A stretch of DNA of 64,000 nucleotides from Leptodactylus fallax (lineage: Eukaryota; Chordata; Amphibia; Anura; Leptodactylidae). This document shows, in pieces, positions 21,381 to 34,198 of the stretch. Location of the stretch: contig CAMRHE010000505.1 of NCBI GenBank assembly GCA_947044405.1, positions 248,001 to 312,000 on the forward strand, given 5' to 3'. The translations under genes were made by a program, and so were the position numbers. Positions within the stretch are counted from its first letter, which is position 1. Each line of letters begins with the position of its first letter. The notes below the pieces were generated by a model that made no database searches, was not told the DNA's origin, and saw only the letters and a program-made list of their open reading frames with translations.

Positions 21381-24067
21381 CTGTAACAATAAGAAAAGGA
21401 GATGTGAGTGACACATCAGTAGACAGGTGAGTAGATGCAAAGCAGGTGAGGACTCATTGTGCCGCTGAACTGGTTTGACTCTGGGCTACAGTATTCCTGA
21501 GGATGTTGTCTTAGTGGTCCCCTGGTATCCACGCTTTAATACCAGAAATGAATTATGGACTTTTCTACAGGGAATCACCAGGTCACGACCTCTAGAAGTA
21601 GTCTCATGAAGGTCAAGAAACACTGATGCATTGCACCAAAGGGGCAGGCAGAGTCACTGCCAAAGGACAAGCTGAGCTCAGGGCTGAGGTTAGACCTTTG
21701 CCTGAATAGGTGATATAGAGACAATAAGCAGAGGTCAGGACAAGTGGAACAGGTTCAGAGTTAGGCAACAGCACAGTATAGTAATGATGGGTGGGCAGAC
21801 AGCAGCAATGGCATTATTGGACTGGTGATAAATAGCCAGGCTACACCATCATTAATGGTAAATCTGTTCATTGGTATCAGCCCGAGGAGTATGAAAATCT
21901 TCCTGGATCCATGCCTAATTCACTTTCACAAATATATTGTTTTCCACACTTGTGGAGGACAATCTTGTAGGATTCATTGTGACTTTGACACCTGCTATAC
22001 CCTCTTTGTTATCAGTGTCTCGGCCAGCCTCCAATGTACTGTCAAACAGGGCCAGTTGCTGTCACTAGCCCTATCTGTTAATCCAGACATACCTGGGAAA
22101 GAGTACAGTCCAAATACAACTGAACCTGGCTATTGTGGAGGTTCATATCTGTTTCCTGATGTGCATTAATTCTGCAGATTGAAATACTGCTTCAATATGG
22201 TTAGAAAACTGTATTGGCTGCGGCTTCTGCTATATTGTAGCAGTAGTTCTGCAGAGGTGGTTAGGGGTTGACTCAGAAGAGAATGGAGAGGGTCCTCTTG
22301 GTCAGTCATATGGCCAGAAGGCATCTGCGTGTCCAAAAGCTGCGGCAAACTTGGTTAATCCTTGTAATGGTTCAGTTTTGATATGTCATAGACATCTTTC
22401 TCATGCTGATGACACCCGATTCTATATTTGCCCCAGTACCATTATCACCTCAGCTACCAGTGCCCATACCACCACCACCATAGCTACAACGGCCACTAGT
22501 ACCACCAACAACACAGCTATGCATTTTCTCCATCTTTACCTGTTTCTGCTCCTCACTGCAGTCTAACTGCTGACTTTTCCCATACAACTCATGAACAGGA
22601 ACACTATCTTGAATATTTTCCTTAGCGTCTGAGGAGCTGTCTCTTAGGAGAAAAAAGGCACCCCACTAAGGGTCAGTGAAGACAGGGCTGACAGAATAGA
22701 AATGCTTCTATGGGGCCGCAAATTAAATGTTAAGGTTGAGGACAAGGAATGCATTGAATTCTGGCTCAAAGTCATTGTGCCACTGTCAGGTAATGTCATC
22801 CTGTTGTGATTCAGATGGTGAGTAAGCCATCCAGTCCCCAGTGTCATCCTTTGCAATAAAACATTAACAGGAAGTGACAAACAACTGTCAACTACTGGGC
22901 AGATGACCAGTGCCGAGGATTTAATCTTCAATAAAATTGAAATTTATTTGAAAAAAAAAAAAATTGTCACATGGACACAGAGAGTAGTGTGGCATAACAG
23001 CGGTGTATAAATGTGAGTTTGATGCAGAACAATATGTCAGCATCCACTGTGGTACCCAATCAATCCCATAGTCTAAATTTAAGGTTTTTGAATATGCCAA
23101 CAACCAGTGTGGTACCCTAATATGCCAGCAACCAGTATGGATTTTACTATTACTGCAATATGTTAGTATTGCAGTGAATAGTATGAGCGATCAGACCCCC
23201 TAGGGTTCAAGGTCCATAGAGGGTCTGATAATAAAAGTAAAAGAAGAAGAAAAAAGGTTTTTAAAAGTATTTTAAAAAAAACATAAAAAAACAAAAGTTT
23301 TTCCCTAGATCATATATAAAAATAAACAATAATAAACATAAACACTTTAGGTCTCCGGTGCTCAAAAATGTCCGAATTTTAAAAATATTAAAATATTTAT
23401 CCCATACGGTGAACGCCGTAGTGGGGAAAAAAAATCAAAATGGCCAAATGGCAATTTTTTTTTTTCAACACTTTGCCTTCTAAAAAAAATTGAATAAAAA
23501 GTGATAAAACGATCACTTCTTTCGCCAAATGGAATCAATAAAAACGTAATTTTGTCACTCACAAAAAGACGTTATACTCAGCACCATACTTGTAAATATG
23601 AAAAAGTTACAAGTGTCAGGACATGTTGACCCAAAATTTATTTTCTATTTTGCAAAGTTTTTAATTGCTTAAAAAGATATCAAAACATTGTAAATACTAT
23701 ATAAATTTGGTATCGCCGTGTTCGAACTGACCCGCAGAATACAGGTAACATGCCATTTTTACCACATAGTGAATGCCGTAAAAATTAAACCCATATGAAG
23801 TTACCGTAGATGTGTTTTTTTTTCTCAATTCCACCTCATTCTGAATTTTTTTTTCAACTTCAAAGTATATTGCACAGGATATTGAATGCTGCCATTACAA
23901 AGTACAATGTGTCCCACATACAATAAGCCATCATGTGACTCTGTGGACCGAAAAAAAAAAATTATGGCTCTTGGAAGGTGGGGAGGTAAAAACAGATACA
24001 CAAAAAAAATTGGCTCAGTCCTTAAGGAGTTATTATCACAAGAAGATAACATATAATTAGTATTTAC
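21381..24067. other. Intron between NACHT and first LRR exon
   Basis: No exon or RNA gene recognised. From about 23250 to 24030 it is an AT-rich repeat with phrases such as 'cacatagtgaatgccgtaaa' and 'ttggtatcgccgtgttcg' that also occur, diverged, at 28430-29760 and 37760-39890. A poly-A-like run lies at 22952-22964. Confidence 0.5.
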
Positions 24068-25763
24068 CTTAGCTTCTGGAGATTATACAACACTGGTTCA
24101 AGTCTTTTTAATCCTTCAGTTTCCAAGGAGCATCTAGTTAGATCAAGTTGTACTATATGTGTGCAGGTTTCCATGATGAATGATAACACTGTGCAGTCTA
24201 GAGCTGACATGTGAACCCCAGAAAGGCCCAATTTTCTGTATGATTGTAATGATTCCAGCACTAGAGCCTTATTCCGGGTCTCAAACAGATAGAAGAATGT
24301 CCTGAGAAGACGTCGCTTCTTGTCTTTACTTTCCTCCATCCTCTGTTCTTCTAGAATGAAGTTCTTCAGCCAAGTGATAACATCTCTGGAAGTCTGAGCT
24401 GCTTGTTTGTCCAGGTGTCCAGTTAGTATTGACCTGGTGGAGGTGTCTGATAGACCACACAGGAAACGGAGGAACATCTCACCACGTCCATCAGGATAGG
24501 ATTTGGCTTCTTCTAGTGATTTCTGTAACTTCTCAGGAGAATAATCAGTATAATGGACCAAGGCAGAGAAGAATTCCTGAACAGTGAGATGTAAGAAGGA
24601 ATAGGTCACAGGTTCCTCCGATTCCATCAGAAAACTTGATAAGAGCTTTGACTTATTGTCCACATGGAAAGAATCCAGATCTCGATCTTCAAAAATAACC
24701 CTGCGATTCATGACTCCATGTTCTGCCATCCATCCGACGGACTGCAGGATCTTCTGAGCGTCACTTTTCTCCAGGCTGTGATTGGACAGAATGTTGGCGA
24801 CAAATATGGCAAAGAGCTGTGTCACTGTTCTGGGTAATAATGTCACCTGCTGGTCACTACTTGTCTGGAAGCTCCTGGATAATACAGTACAGATGATCCA
24901 GCAGTAGGACGGGAGGTAACAGAACGTGTACAAGGTCTCATTCTGCTTCACATAAGTAAAAGCCTTTTCTGACAGTTCAGGGTTGGAGAAGAAATTCTCA
25001 AAGTAAATCTGTCGTTCTTCTGGAAGAAACCCAGTGATTTCTACTATTCTCTGGAAATCTGTACGATCAATTGATGCCAGTCTGGTTGGGCGACTGGTCA
25101 TTAGGACAGAACAACCATTAAGAAGAGACTTTCTCACCAAACTAACCACAATCTGACCACAATGTTCAGGCTGTTTAGGATTAGAGCACAAGTGACGTGA
25201 TCTGAAATCCATTGTATGATTGCTTTCATCTAATCCATCAAATATAAAGAGAAGTTTCTCTGGATCTTGTAAGATGTTCTCCAGCTGCTCCTCCAGATAT
25301 GGGTACTGATGAAGGATCATGGTCTCCAGACTAACCTTATCCAGTCTGTTGAGTTCCCGAAATTTGAAGAAAAAGACAAAAGAGAATCTTTGATAGAGAT
25401 CGCCCTTCACCCAGTCATAGACAAACTTCTGCATCAGTGTGGTCTTCCCTACACCGGGCACTCCGCTCACCATTACCATATGTGGTACAAGTCTGGATCG
25501 GTGGCACCAACGGAACATCTTGTTGGGGGAAATGCGCTGTAATACATTTTGTTTTTCCTTTAAATATTCCTCATGTCTTACCCCGGTCTCTATGAGCTCA
25601 TTCTCAGAACGTTCCCTAAAGTGATCAGTGGAGACAATGATGAGGTTCACATAACGTGTAGAGAAGGAGAAACTGTCCTCGCCATGGTTACATCTTGGAG
25701 GTTTGTTCTCTATAAGTTTCTCAGTCTTTTCATATAAATGTTTCTTGTGACAGTTCTGGATAT
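24068..25763 (-). CDS. NLR gene exon D: FISNA, NACHT and winged-helix domains
   Basis: Single 1696-bp exon (564 full codons plus partial codons), acceptor 'tttctacag' above 25763 and donor GTAAAT below 24068. It opens with the linker IQNCHKKHLYEKTEKL, then the FISNA-like block YVNLIIVSTDHFRERSENE and RHEEYLKE (NACHT-associated domain of fish and amphibian NLRPs and NLRP3). NACHT: Walker A GVPGVGKTTL, Walker B LLFIFDGLDE, sensor-1 VLMTSRP. Downstream are the winged-helix/HD2 signature YSFLHLTVQEFFSAL and the first LRR-like turns (VQLDLTRCSLETEGLKRL). The exon is open throughout with all ATPase motifs intact, so the gene is probably functional. NACHT binds ATP and drives oligomerisation. The best relatives by motif are NLRP3/NLRP12-like amphibian proteins; orthology cannot be judged here. 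Confidence 0.96.
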
Positions 25764-26309
25764 CTGTAGAAATAAAGGTGAAGATAAGAAGCTAAAAAAC
25801 TATTTTGTTGAAAAAATGTCATCTCTAGTAAATGTGTCCCATGTTACATCTCTTCCTCCCTGTTCACATGTTTCTAGATAAATTCTAAAACTGTTATATG
25901 TATAAAGCGTCTAAAACAAAAACTCAAATTATAGGAAAGAAAACAGCAGTCACCCTATCAACTCCTTCTAGAGGTAAAAAAAAGGGGAAAAAAAAGCATA
26001 ATAAAAATATTTCTCTACATATAGACACATACACTGTACATTCATACACATATACAGTACAGCCACACAAATGCATGTGTGGGGAGGGGGGATCTATTGC
26101 AAATTTATTACATATGTACTGGGATTCAGGCCCCAGATAACCCTAGAAATCTCCCCGATAATAACACTAGTTCACTGCAGGATTGTGCCCCCTCTTGGTA
26201 GGTGTTAAAAGTGGATGTTCTTTAGTATTTTGCACCTGTGCAGCTTCCATCATATATTATATGTAATTCTGATTTCCTTTTCAGTGATTTGCCCCCCCAT
26301 CCTACCTCA

Positions 26310-26560
26310 GTAGATATAATACCACTATATATTGTACACACATGATGTACTGCTATACTGTACTCACATAATACACTGTATACAGTGCATCTAAATATAA
26401 TGTCCCTATATATATATATATATATACAATGTACAGACATATAATGCTACATACTATACACCCAGAAATATTGCTGTATATATTGCTCACTTATATTGCT
26501 ATATCCTATACAGTACAACCATGTAATATTACTACATAGTGTATTCACAATTAATATTGT
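26310..26560. repeat. AT-rich degenerate tandem repeats with (TA)n
   Basis: Loosely repeated phrases of about 36 bp (e.g. 'tactgctatactgtactcac', 'tattgctatatcctatacag') with a (TA)n core at 26406-26424. No coding content. Confidence 0.6.
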
Positions 26561-26566
26561 AAATAT

Positions 26567-26851
26567 TGTCACTCGGAGCATTTTGTTGTTTTGTGTATCT
26601 AAATCCATTTGGCTACTTGTTCCAATGATATAAGCTGAGTTAGTGTTTATGCAAACTGGGGTCTAGTAGCCGAATGAGCGGTAACACTGCATAACATACA
26701 GCACATAGATGCACTGCCCTGAGAGAAACCTCAGAGTTACCTCCCACTTGGATAATAGAAACTAAGTTGCATAAACACTTACTGGGTTTATATCATTGAC
26801 AAGGCTGAACAGATTTGGATAAACAAAACACCACGATGCTCTGGGTGACAG
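26567..26851. mobile_element. MITE with about 85-bp terminal inverted repeats
   Basis: Left end 'gtcactcggagcattttgtt' and right end 'cgatgctctgggtgac' are reverse complements with substitutions. The match extends inward through 'tatctaaatccatttggct' / 'ctgaacagatttggataaa' and 'gtttatgcaa' / 'ttgcataaac'. The interior (about 110 bp) is non-coding. It is a non-autonomous DNA transposon; the superfamily is not assigned. It sits in the intron between exons C and D. Confidence 0.8.
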
Positions 26852-27051
26852 CCCCTATCAGATGAGGTACGTCATTGGGCTACGAATACCTGGTGACAAG
26901 TCCTAACAAGAGTACCAAAAGGCATGAATGTTCTCCATTTGTAGCCAGGGATTGATGCACAGTACACCCAGGTATTCAGCTTTTATAGTCTTTCTCAGCT
27001 TAATGTTTCTATTGTAAGGAGTTACAGTTTGCTACCAGTTGACCAACATTA

Positions 27052-27278
27052 TTTTAGGCTAAGGACTCACGTTGCGGAAACGCAGCATTTTTTGTTGCAA
27101 ATTTTGCTGTGGTTTATTGAGCCAAAATTAGAAGTGGCTTGAAAAGGAATGGAAAATATAAAAGGAAGCTCTTAGACGTTTCCCTTCTGTTAAATCTTGA
27201 CTTTGGCTCAAAAAACAGCAGCAAAATCTGTAACAAAAAACGCTGCATTTCCACAAAGTGGGGCCTTAGCCTTAGAGT
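27052..27278. mobile_element. MITE with 'aggctaagg' inverted ends
   Basis: Left end 'taggctaaggactcacgttg' and right end 'tggggccttagcctta' are inverted copies, and the next segments 'ttgagccaaaattag' and 'ttgactttggctcaaaa' also pair. The interior contains 'ggaaaatataaaaggaagct'. It is homologous to the two ends of the element that holds the satellite at 47936-51035. Confidence 0.8.
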
Positions 27279-28429
27279 ATAGAATCTAAAGCTCCCCGAT
27301 GTTTTCTCCAGAGCCCGCTGCAAGGCAGGATGGACTTGGCTGCTCAAGACCCAGGTCACAAAACCTAGGAGTATCAGACAACAGATACACTAGCAAAATA
27401 AAGAATGAAACCAGTTATCTATTGAGGACAAAGGAAGTAAAAATGTAGCAAATGTCATATCAGGAGATTAGATAGAAGCCAAAAACGAGTATCAGAGCAG
27501 AGTTGTAGTCCAAGCCAAAAGTCGAATCCAAGAAGTGAAAACCAATTCTAAGTCAGATGACAAGGGGGTAATTCAGGAGAAATAGCCAACAGGCAAAATC
27601 TGAACTTCTGTAGGGTTTAAATACCCCACCAATAGTTTATTAAAGGCAGATCTCTGACTAGGTCTGTGCCTTAAAGTTCTGACAGGTGACCATAGAAACC
27701 TTAAGGCGGCGACTGCAAACAGGAGCTAGTATACTAAGATTCCAACATCTAAAACACATTTTATGAGGTCTAACCAATCTTTCTTGAGAACAACAGATTT
27801 GTCAACAACTTGGCTCTGTCAGCTTTGGGTATAATATAATATACTGGGTAAAACACCAATAACACCTGCACTTTTGCTGGGTAGGTTAGGCAGAGGTCAG
27901 TTGAGGGATAGCGCAGTGCAGGGTTCCCCCGGGTCTCCCAGTAATTGCTCATACTGTACATTTGTGGCTATAAACAACTAAGTAAAAAGTGAAATACACT
28001 ACAGCCATGGACAGAAAAGCTGGCTTATATAAGATGCATCAATAATAACTCAAATGCCTTAGATTTTTTTTTTTATATGTTTTTAACCCATTCCCACCTG
28101 ATGACGTATTATTACATCATGGCGATGACACCCACTAAGCACAGCTGAAACACCTGCAGTCAGAGCCGAGCTCTGGTCATGGGTGTTAACCTCTTAGATG
28201 CTGCTGTCAATTATAACCGCAACATCTAAAGGGTTTTCTGTCATGTTTTGTCAACGATCTCCCCCCAATGAATTTGGGAGTGCCAGTTGGAATCCCTTGG
28301 GCCTGCCTCTTCATTCTTCCAGTAGGATCCTGCTTTTGGCAGGGTCAGCCAGATAAATTAGCAGAATATCGCTGGTTCAAATGGTTAAAAAAGTAAATAA
28401 ACACACCAAAATGCCCCTTTTCCCATATA

Positions 28430-29760
28430 AAATGATTTATAAATGTAAAAAAAAAGAATAAAAATACATATTTGGTATAGCCGCATCTTTACCAACCTGT
28501 ACAATAAAAATTAACCTGCGTGGTGAAAGTCATACTGAAAAAGCTAAAAATAATGATTTTTTTGCTATCTCACCACACAAAATATGGAATAAAAGTGATC
28601 AAATAGTCATATGTAGCCAAAAATACCAATAAAAAGCACAGCTCAGCCTGCAAAAAACATGAACTCAACCTGCTCTGTCAGCAAAAATGAAAAATGTCAC
28701 CCCTCTCAGAAGATGGCAATGTAAAAACAATTGATTTTTTTCCCCAAAAAATGTTACTGTGCAAAATTAATAAGGCATAAAAACAATATAAATTAGGTAA
28801 TGCCATAACCATACCGACCCATAGAATAAATCTTACTTATGCTGTATGCTGAACCTCAAATAATTTAAAATGTTCAAAAGCAATGTCAGAATGGATGTTA
28901 TTTTCAGTCACCCCAGAAAGAGTTAATTAAATTTAGTCAATAACTTATACGCAACCCAAAATGGTCTCATAAGAAAATTCATCTCATCCCACAAAAATCA
29001 AGTCCTTATATGGGTACATCACCAGAAAAATGAAAAACAAATTATAGCTTGTACAAGACAAAAAGCCCAAAAATCTCCAAATCTTTAGGGCTCCAAAAGT
29101 GGTTGTACCTGGGATAACCCACTTAACAGTTTTTGAAGTGTGTGCGTTGCAATTTTCACTACTGCATTTCTGGAAACTGAATTAATTCAACACTGAAGGG
29201 TTAAAAATGTCTGCTACACCCCTTAATAAATCCCTTGAGGGGTGTAGTTTACAAAGTCACTTCTTGGGGAACACCACTGGGACTCTGCAAAAGCAACATG
29301 GTGTCTGAAAACCAGTCCCTCTAAATCTGCACTGGTGCTCCTTCCCTTCTGAGCCCTGAGGTGTCCAAGAACAGCAGTTTACACTCACATATACAACTAT
29401 TTGTACCCGGGATAGCCCGCTTACAATTTTAGGAGTGCGTGTCTCTGATGACACAAAGTGGGTACAACATATTGGGTACTGAATTGGCGTATTTCTTTCC
29501 AAATTTCATTTTTGGCTCAAAGTGCTCACTACACCCCTTGATAAATTCCTTGAGGAGTGTAGTTTCTAAAATGGGGTTTTATTTTAAAGGACAGGTTGTT
29601 TTTTTTTTCCATTTTACTTCAGAGCCTCTGCAATTGCCCGCCAATACAGTGTAAATAACCAAATTAGACCTCAAATGCCCAGGGGGCTCCTTCACTTCGG
29701 AGCCCTGTCGTATTTCCATGCAAACGATTAGGGCCACCTGTAGGGTGTTACCAAAATCAG
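28430..29760. repeat. AT-rich interspersed repeat, copy 1
   Basis: Shares a series of segments in the same order with 37760-39890, e.g. 'accccttgataaattccttg' (29533) against 'accccatgataaattctttg' (38685) and 'tttaggagtgcgtgtctctg' against 'tttaggagtgcatgtctctg'. The block 'gataaattccttgaggggtgtagttt' recurs inside each copy about every 325-330 bp (29215 and 29540 here). Non-coding. The class is unknown to me. It lies in the intron between exons C and D. Confidence 0.75.
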
Positions 29761-29943
29761 GAAAAAAAAATCATAATAACTGGAGAGCTGACCTTTCACA
29801 GCGACACAAGCTGGGCATGACCTATCAGGCACTGGGAAAATGTCAGTGCTTTATCCTCTTTATATGGTTGGGGTTGTATTGGTTTAGCTTCATGGGGACT
29901 GTGACAACTGTGTCTATGATAAGTTTATATAATGTGCTCTTAC

Positions 29944-30009
29944 GTGTCAGCTCTGGGGTTAGTCGGTGTCCGTCTTCATCCAGTAGGATTTGCTCCACCA
30001 GAGTGTCAC
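29944..30009 (-). CDS. NLR gene exon C: short linker exon
   Basis: 66 bp between acceptor 'tttcttattag' and donor GTAAGA. The read is DTLVEQILLDEDGHRL followed by TPELT, with one Gly codon shared with exon B and one His codon shared with exon D. The ILLDEDGHRLTPEL signature is the conserved linker between the N-terminal death-fold and the NACHT region in amphibian NLRP-like proteins (family memory). Although tiny, it is supported by both splice sites and by phase on both sides. Confidence 0.85.
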
Positions 30010-30369
30010 CTAATAAGAAATGACAAATTAGTAGGATTTCCTCACATATAGACATTATCAGTGCTGGATCTACAGATATAATATGAATACACATATAACA
30101 ATTGTTACATTACAGGCAAATTGTGTTAGCACCATCAACCTTATGGGTTAACAGTGATAGCCTATCCTTAGGACCCCCGCAGATAACCGGTACTGAGACA
30201 ATGCGGTATTGCTTACATACCGTGAGCCGCCCTGCTCGCTCGCTGCCCCATAGATTTCAATGATAGGTTCTGATCCATTGTGTTCTGATGTCATGGAGCA
30301 GGATAAGACCTACTGTATAATTATTGGAATGGAGCAGAGTATTGGTTCCCCCCTTCAGAAGAGCCTGGC

Positions 30370-31200
30370 CGTGACATGAGGTTTTATTGTTTTTTTGTTT
30401 TTTTTAAATTCAGATCATGTTTATTCAAACAAGGAACCAAACACATACTAAGTCATAAGAGACATAACCGGTAATAAAGAAGACCCAACATCTCCCAAGT
30501 ACAGTAACATGTCATCAGCGTAAAGAAAGGTACGCTCCTCCATGGTAACACACCAAAATCCTTGAATCATTGGTGACCTCCTAATTCCACAGGCCAATGA
30601 TTCAATAGTCAGTGCGAAATAGAAAGGAGACAGGGTGAAGACCTTCCTGGTTGCCCCTCCCCAATGGTAAAGAGCTAGATAACAGGCCATTCGTCCTGTA
30701 TACGTGCCATCTGGGAAGAATACAGGAGTTGGCATATAGGGAAACTTAGGGTTAAACCCCATCCGATGCAGAACAGCCTATTAGTAGTTCCATCCGACAT
30801 TGTGAAAAGCCTTAACATCATTGAGGGAGAAGATCACTGTTGTTTCAGAGCCCCCATCCCAAGTGTAGATTCAGGAAGAGGTGCCCTAGGTTGACCGCTG
30901 TGGATATGTTAGGCATAAAGCCTGTTTAGTCTTTGTGAACCACCTCATAAATAATATGAATAAACCCGACCAGCCAATTGGCCAAGACCATGGACAACAG
31001 CTTAACATCAGAAGAGAGCAAAGAAATCTGGCGATGAGAGTTCGGTCTGAGGGGGTCTTTATCTGGTTTAAGTAAATTACTATGATTGCTTCCCTCCTAG
31101 GAGCGGGTAGACAACCCTCGTTGTTTTTGATGGCAGGGCGGACAACTGGTACCAGTAGAATCATTCTCGCCCATACATACAAGGGTTCCCCAGGAATGTT
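30370..31200 (-). pseudogene. Tx1/L1-type LINE reverse transcriptase fragment
   Basis: Minus-strand RT fragments in several frames. Around 31080-30900: KDPLRPNSHRQISLLSSDVK-like and FMPNIST-like segments (the L1 block around 'PISLLN.D'). 30762-30448: FFPDGTYTGR, FYFALTIESLACGIR (the 'LSPLLFALTIEPLA' region) and motif C YADDMLLYL. A T-rich tract on the plus strand at about 30376-30402 could be its poly-A end. Multiple stops; inactive. Lies between exons B and C. Confidence 0.8.
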
Positions 31201-32813
31201 TGCAACAGTTCCTGGTCCTGCTCGGTCACCGGATTTATGGGTCCAGATGGGACGTCACCAACCTATTAGTGTGCAGGATCTGTCCAGTCATCCAGTTTTT
31301 CCTAGTAACTTTCTCCTTTGGCTGTAATATTGTATATCATCATTACAGTCATACTGAGAAAGCTTCAGGCCCGAATAACTACAAATTAATGAAAGGTTTT
31401 TTTGTTGTTGTTTTCACAGTGAGTGTATTAGGGACACCGTGGCTGTTTACGAATTAGGGACATTGTGGCTGTGTATAGTTTGGGGGAGCTGTAGAAGTGT
31501 ACAGGGTCAGACTGTGCTTCCTTGGGCACCAGAGGAAATTATTCTGAGGCCCAGCATCTATCCATATATGTAGCTTATGCCATGCTCTTTTCAATTGTGC
31601 ACACGCAGGATATAACGTCCAGGTTCATAAGGTCTGATAGGGTATTTGTAATAAACCCATAAGTAATTTTATAATTTGACCCCACTATGTTTATGAATTA
31701 GGGACAGTATGGAGGTCCTTCCATGTCTCAGATTATATCAGAAATCACTCCGTGATTATATCAGAAATCACTGGTCAGACTGAAGGCCTTATTAGATGGG
31801 GTGATTTATCAGGAATAGACAATTGTACAAGCCCTCATTCCTGACAACGGGTCTATCTAATTGTTCCTGACAATCACCCAATGGCTGAGCGCGACTTCTG
31901 TAGGACCAAAAATCATTGAAAGTAAATGCCGGGGAATAGATCCCTTCAGCAATTGTTCATTCGGCATGTCCTCTGCATTAGCCTGTGTAAATCAGGCCAG
32001 AGCTGAATGATCGCTGATCTGCATGTTTTGTAATTGATCAACACTAAAAAAATCTCTACGTCTATTACCATCCTTTGAGATGCCATGGTTAAGTAGCATG
32101 GCAGGAAGTCAGAAGTAAAGTGAATTAGTGAGTATTTACAGGAGTCATTTTTGTCTCTTTTGCTGTGATTTCTGTAATCGGAAAAAAAAACCCACCCCGA
32201 CTCTTCGAACCAAAAGGCACCAGAAGGGTCAGGGAGACATCTTGTTTCTGACCTCCACATGGACTCTCACCCCAGTGTACTAAGAGGAGCCAACAACTTA
32301 CCCACCTCCACAAAAGCAGACATAGGCCAGGTATCAGGGGAGGAGGGAACTTAAAGGCCACACAACTCCTTCCCCTAGACCTTGGAAGGGTCCCAAAAGG
32401 GCAACTGCATCCCTCAATCCTGTGATAAAAACGTGACAAAACAGTGAACATACAAAAAAATAAATAAGTGGGAGAGTGCCATGTGCTATGGCCTGGTCAT
32501 CCCACCGGATATATAAAAATTACCCTTTGCTCAGATAACCAAGCAAAAAGGGGTGAGCGCTCACAAGCTGTAAAAAAAGAACTGCAGTGCGGTGTGCCTC
32601 ACTCAGTGGGTTCCAATCCCCCAATGAGTTTTGGCACCCCAGGATTCACCGTACCCTGGAACACTTCAGAACCTCGTGCCTTCAAGCTCATGAACCTAGT
32701 GGATCTGATCCGGTGGCACTTTTCATACCACCGTGTGGTTGTCTGCCCTCCATCACTGGCGTTACCTCCCTGTGGGGTGACCAGTCCCCCTGGTGGAGGT
32801 AATTACTAAATGG

Positions 32814-32860
32814 TGATAAGAACAGATACTACACTTGATCTTAGTCAAAAAGCCAAAAGC
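32814..32860 (-). ncRNA. U2 snRNA-like 5' fragment (pseudogene or U2-derived SINE)
   Basis: The minus strand reads GCTTTTGGCTTTTTGACTAA then GATCAAGTGTAGTATCTGTT and CTTATC, matching the 5' third of vertebrate U2 snRNA (GGCCTTTTGGCTAAGATCAA...GTTCTTATC) with a few changes, including in the branch-point-recognition neighbourhood. The match stops abruptly after CTTATC, and the following sequence (32500-32813) is not U2. It is either a truncated pseudogene or the head of a U2-derived SINE. Promoter elements are not evident. Confidence 0.75.
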
Positions 32861-33769
32861 TACATTGGAGTCCCTGCATTAGGTATGTGACAGGGGTTAC
32901 TCCTGGTTAGACTGAAAGTAGGTCAGTGAAGTGACCGACTGTTACTGTTTCAGGGAGTAACTTAATCACGTGGAAGTTTTTGAAGGGTGAAGGGAGTCAG
33001 GAATTGCCCAGTTATTCAGATGAATTGCATTGACAGCAGGCATCACCTGACAATTCATTTGAATTGACAGCCAGCCCCTGCCATCATACTATGGAATACT
33101 AACCCTTTGCTTTAGTTCTTGTGTCATTGTCACTTCTATTTATATTAATCAGTAATAAATATTGAACTATTTTTCTGCATATTGGAGAGTGCTGTGGAAT
33201 TTCTGGTTGTAAAAATGTATTCATAATGCTAAGTATGGAGGACTTTTATCTCCGCCGGTTTCAGTATAAAAACCCCATTATATTTTATGGGGACTGCCAG
33301 TGTCCTTGGGTCACTGCTGTTTTGGCAGTCGGCTCAGTAGATTCAAATAACACAGAGCCCAGCGCAAATGTGAATCTAGCCTTAGGCTACAAATTCAGGC
33401 CCCAGTCCAGACCCCTCCTTTTATGAAGACCCCAAATCAGACCCCTTTTTAATTATCACTGCTGGCTTCTTCGTTTTATTGCACACAAACCCAGGAGAGT
33501 CAGGAACTCATGTGCTGACCCTGAAGGGTTTTATGGGGCATGGAGTCCTGTGGGATGCTTAGGCTTGGAACCTGGTCATAACTGTGACTACTGTGACCCC
33601 TATGGCTATGCTACTGAGTCTTTCAACCAGTAAAAAAAATGTATCATTCAGAGAATTCCTCAGATTTATTGCACTTTAAATTAAGATCTACAATTTGAAT
33701 GCTTTCTCCTAGCAGGAATCCTCTGTGTATATACTGATGTAATCAGCAAGAGATCTTATTATTATGGCC

Positions 33770-34198
33770 AACTAACACATCACACACACAATGTTACCTG
33801 TATGACGGACACATCACATACACAATGTTACCTGTATGACAGACACATCACATACACAATGTTACCTGTATGACGGACACATCGCATACACAATGTTACC
33901 TGTATGACATACACATCACATACACAATGTTACCTGTATGACATACACATCACATACACAATGTTACCTGTACACATCGCATACACAATGTTACCTGCAT
34001 GACGGACACATCACATACACAATGTCACCTGTATGATGGACACATCGCATACACATTGTTATCTGTATGACGGACACATCACATACACAATGTTACCCGT
34101 ATGACGGACACATCGCATACACAATGTTACCTGTATGACGGACACATCACATACACAATGTTACCTGTAAGACAGACACATCACATACACAATGTTAC
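33770..34198. repeat. 34-bp minisatellite repeating an NLR exon/intron boundary
   Basis: About a dozen units of 34 bp, plus-strand core 'acacatcacatacacaatgt' + 'tacctgtatgacgg', with one shortened unit near 33968. On the minus strand each unit contains TCCGTCATACAG followed by GTAACATTG. The end of exon B is exactly ...CTCCGTCATACAG with donor GTAACATTG, so the array is a tandem copy of the last exon bases and the first intron bases of exon B and directly abuts it at 34199. Confidence 0.95.
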
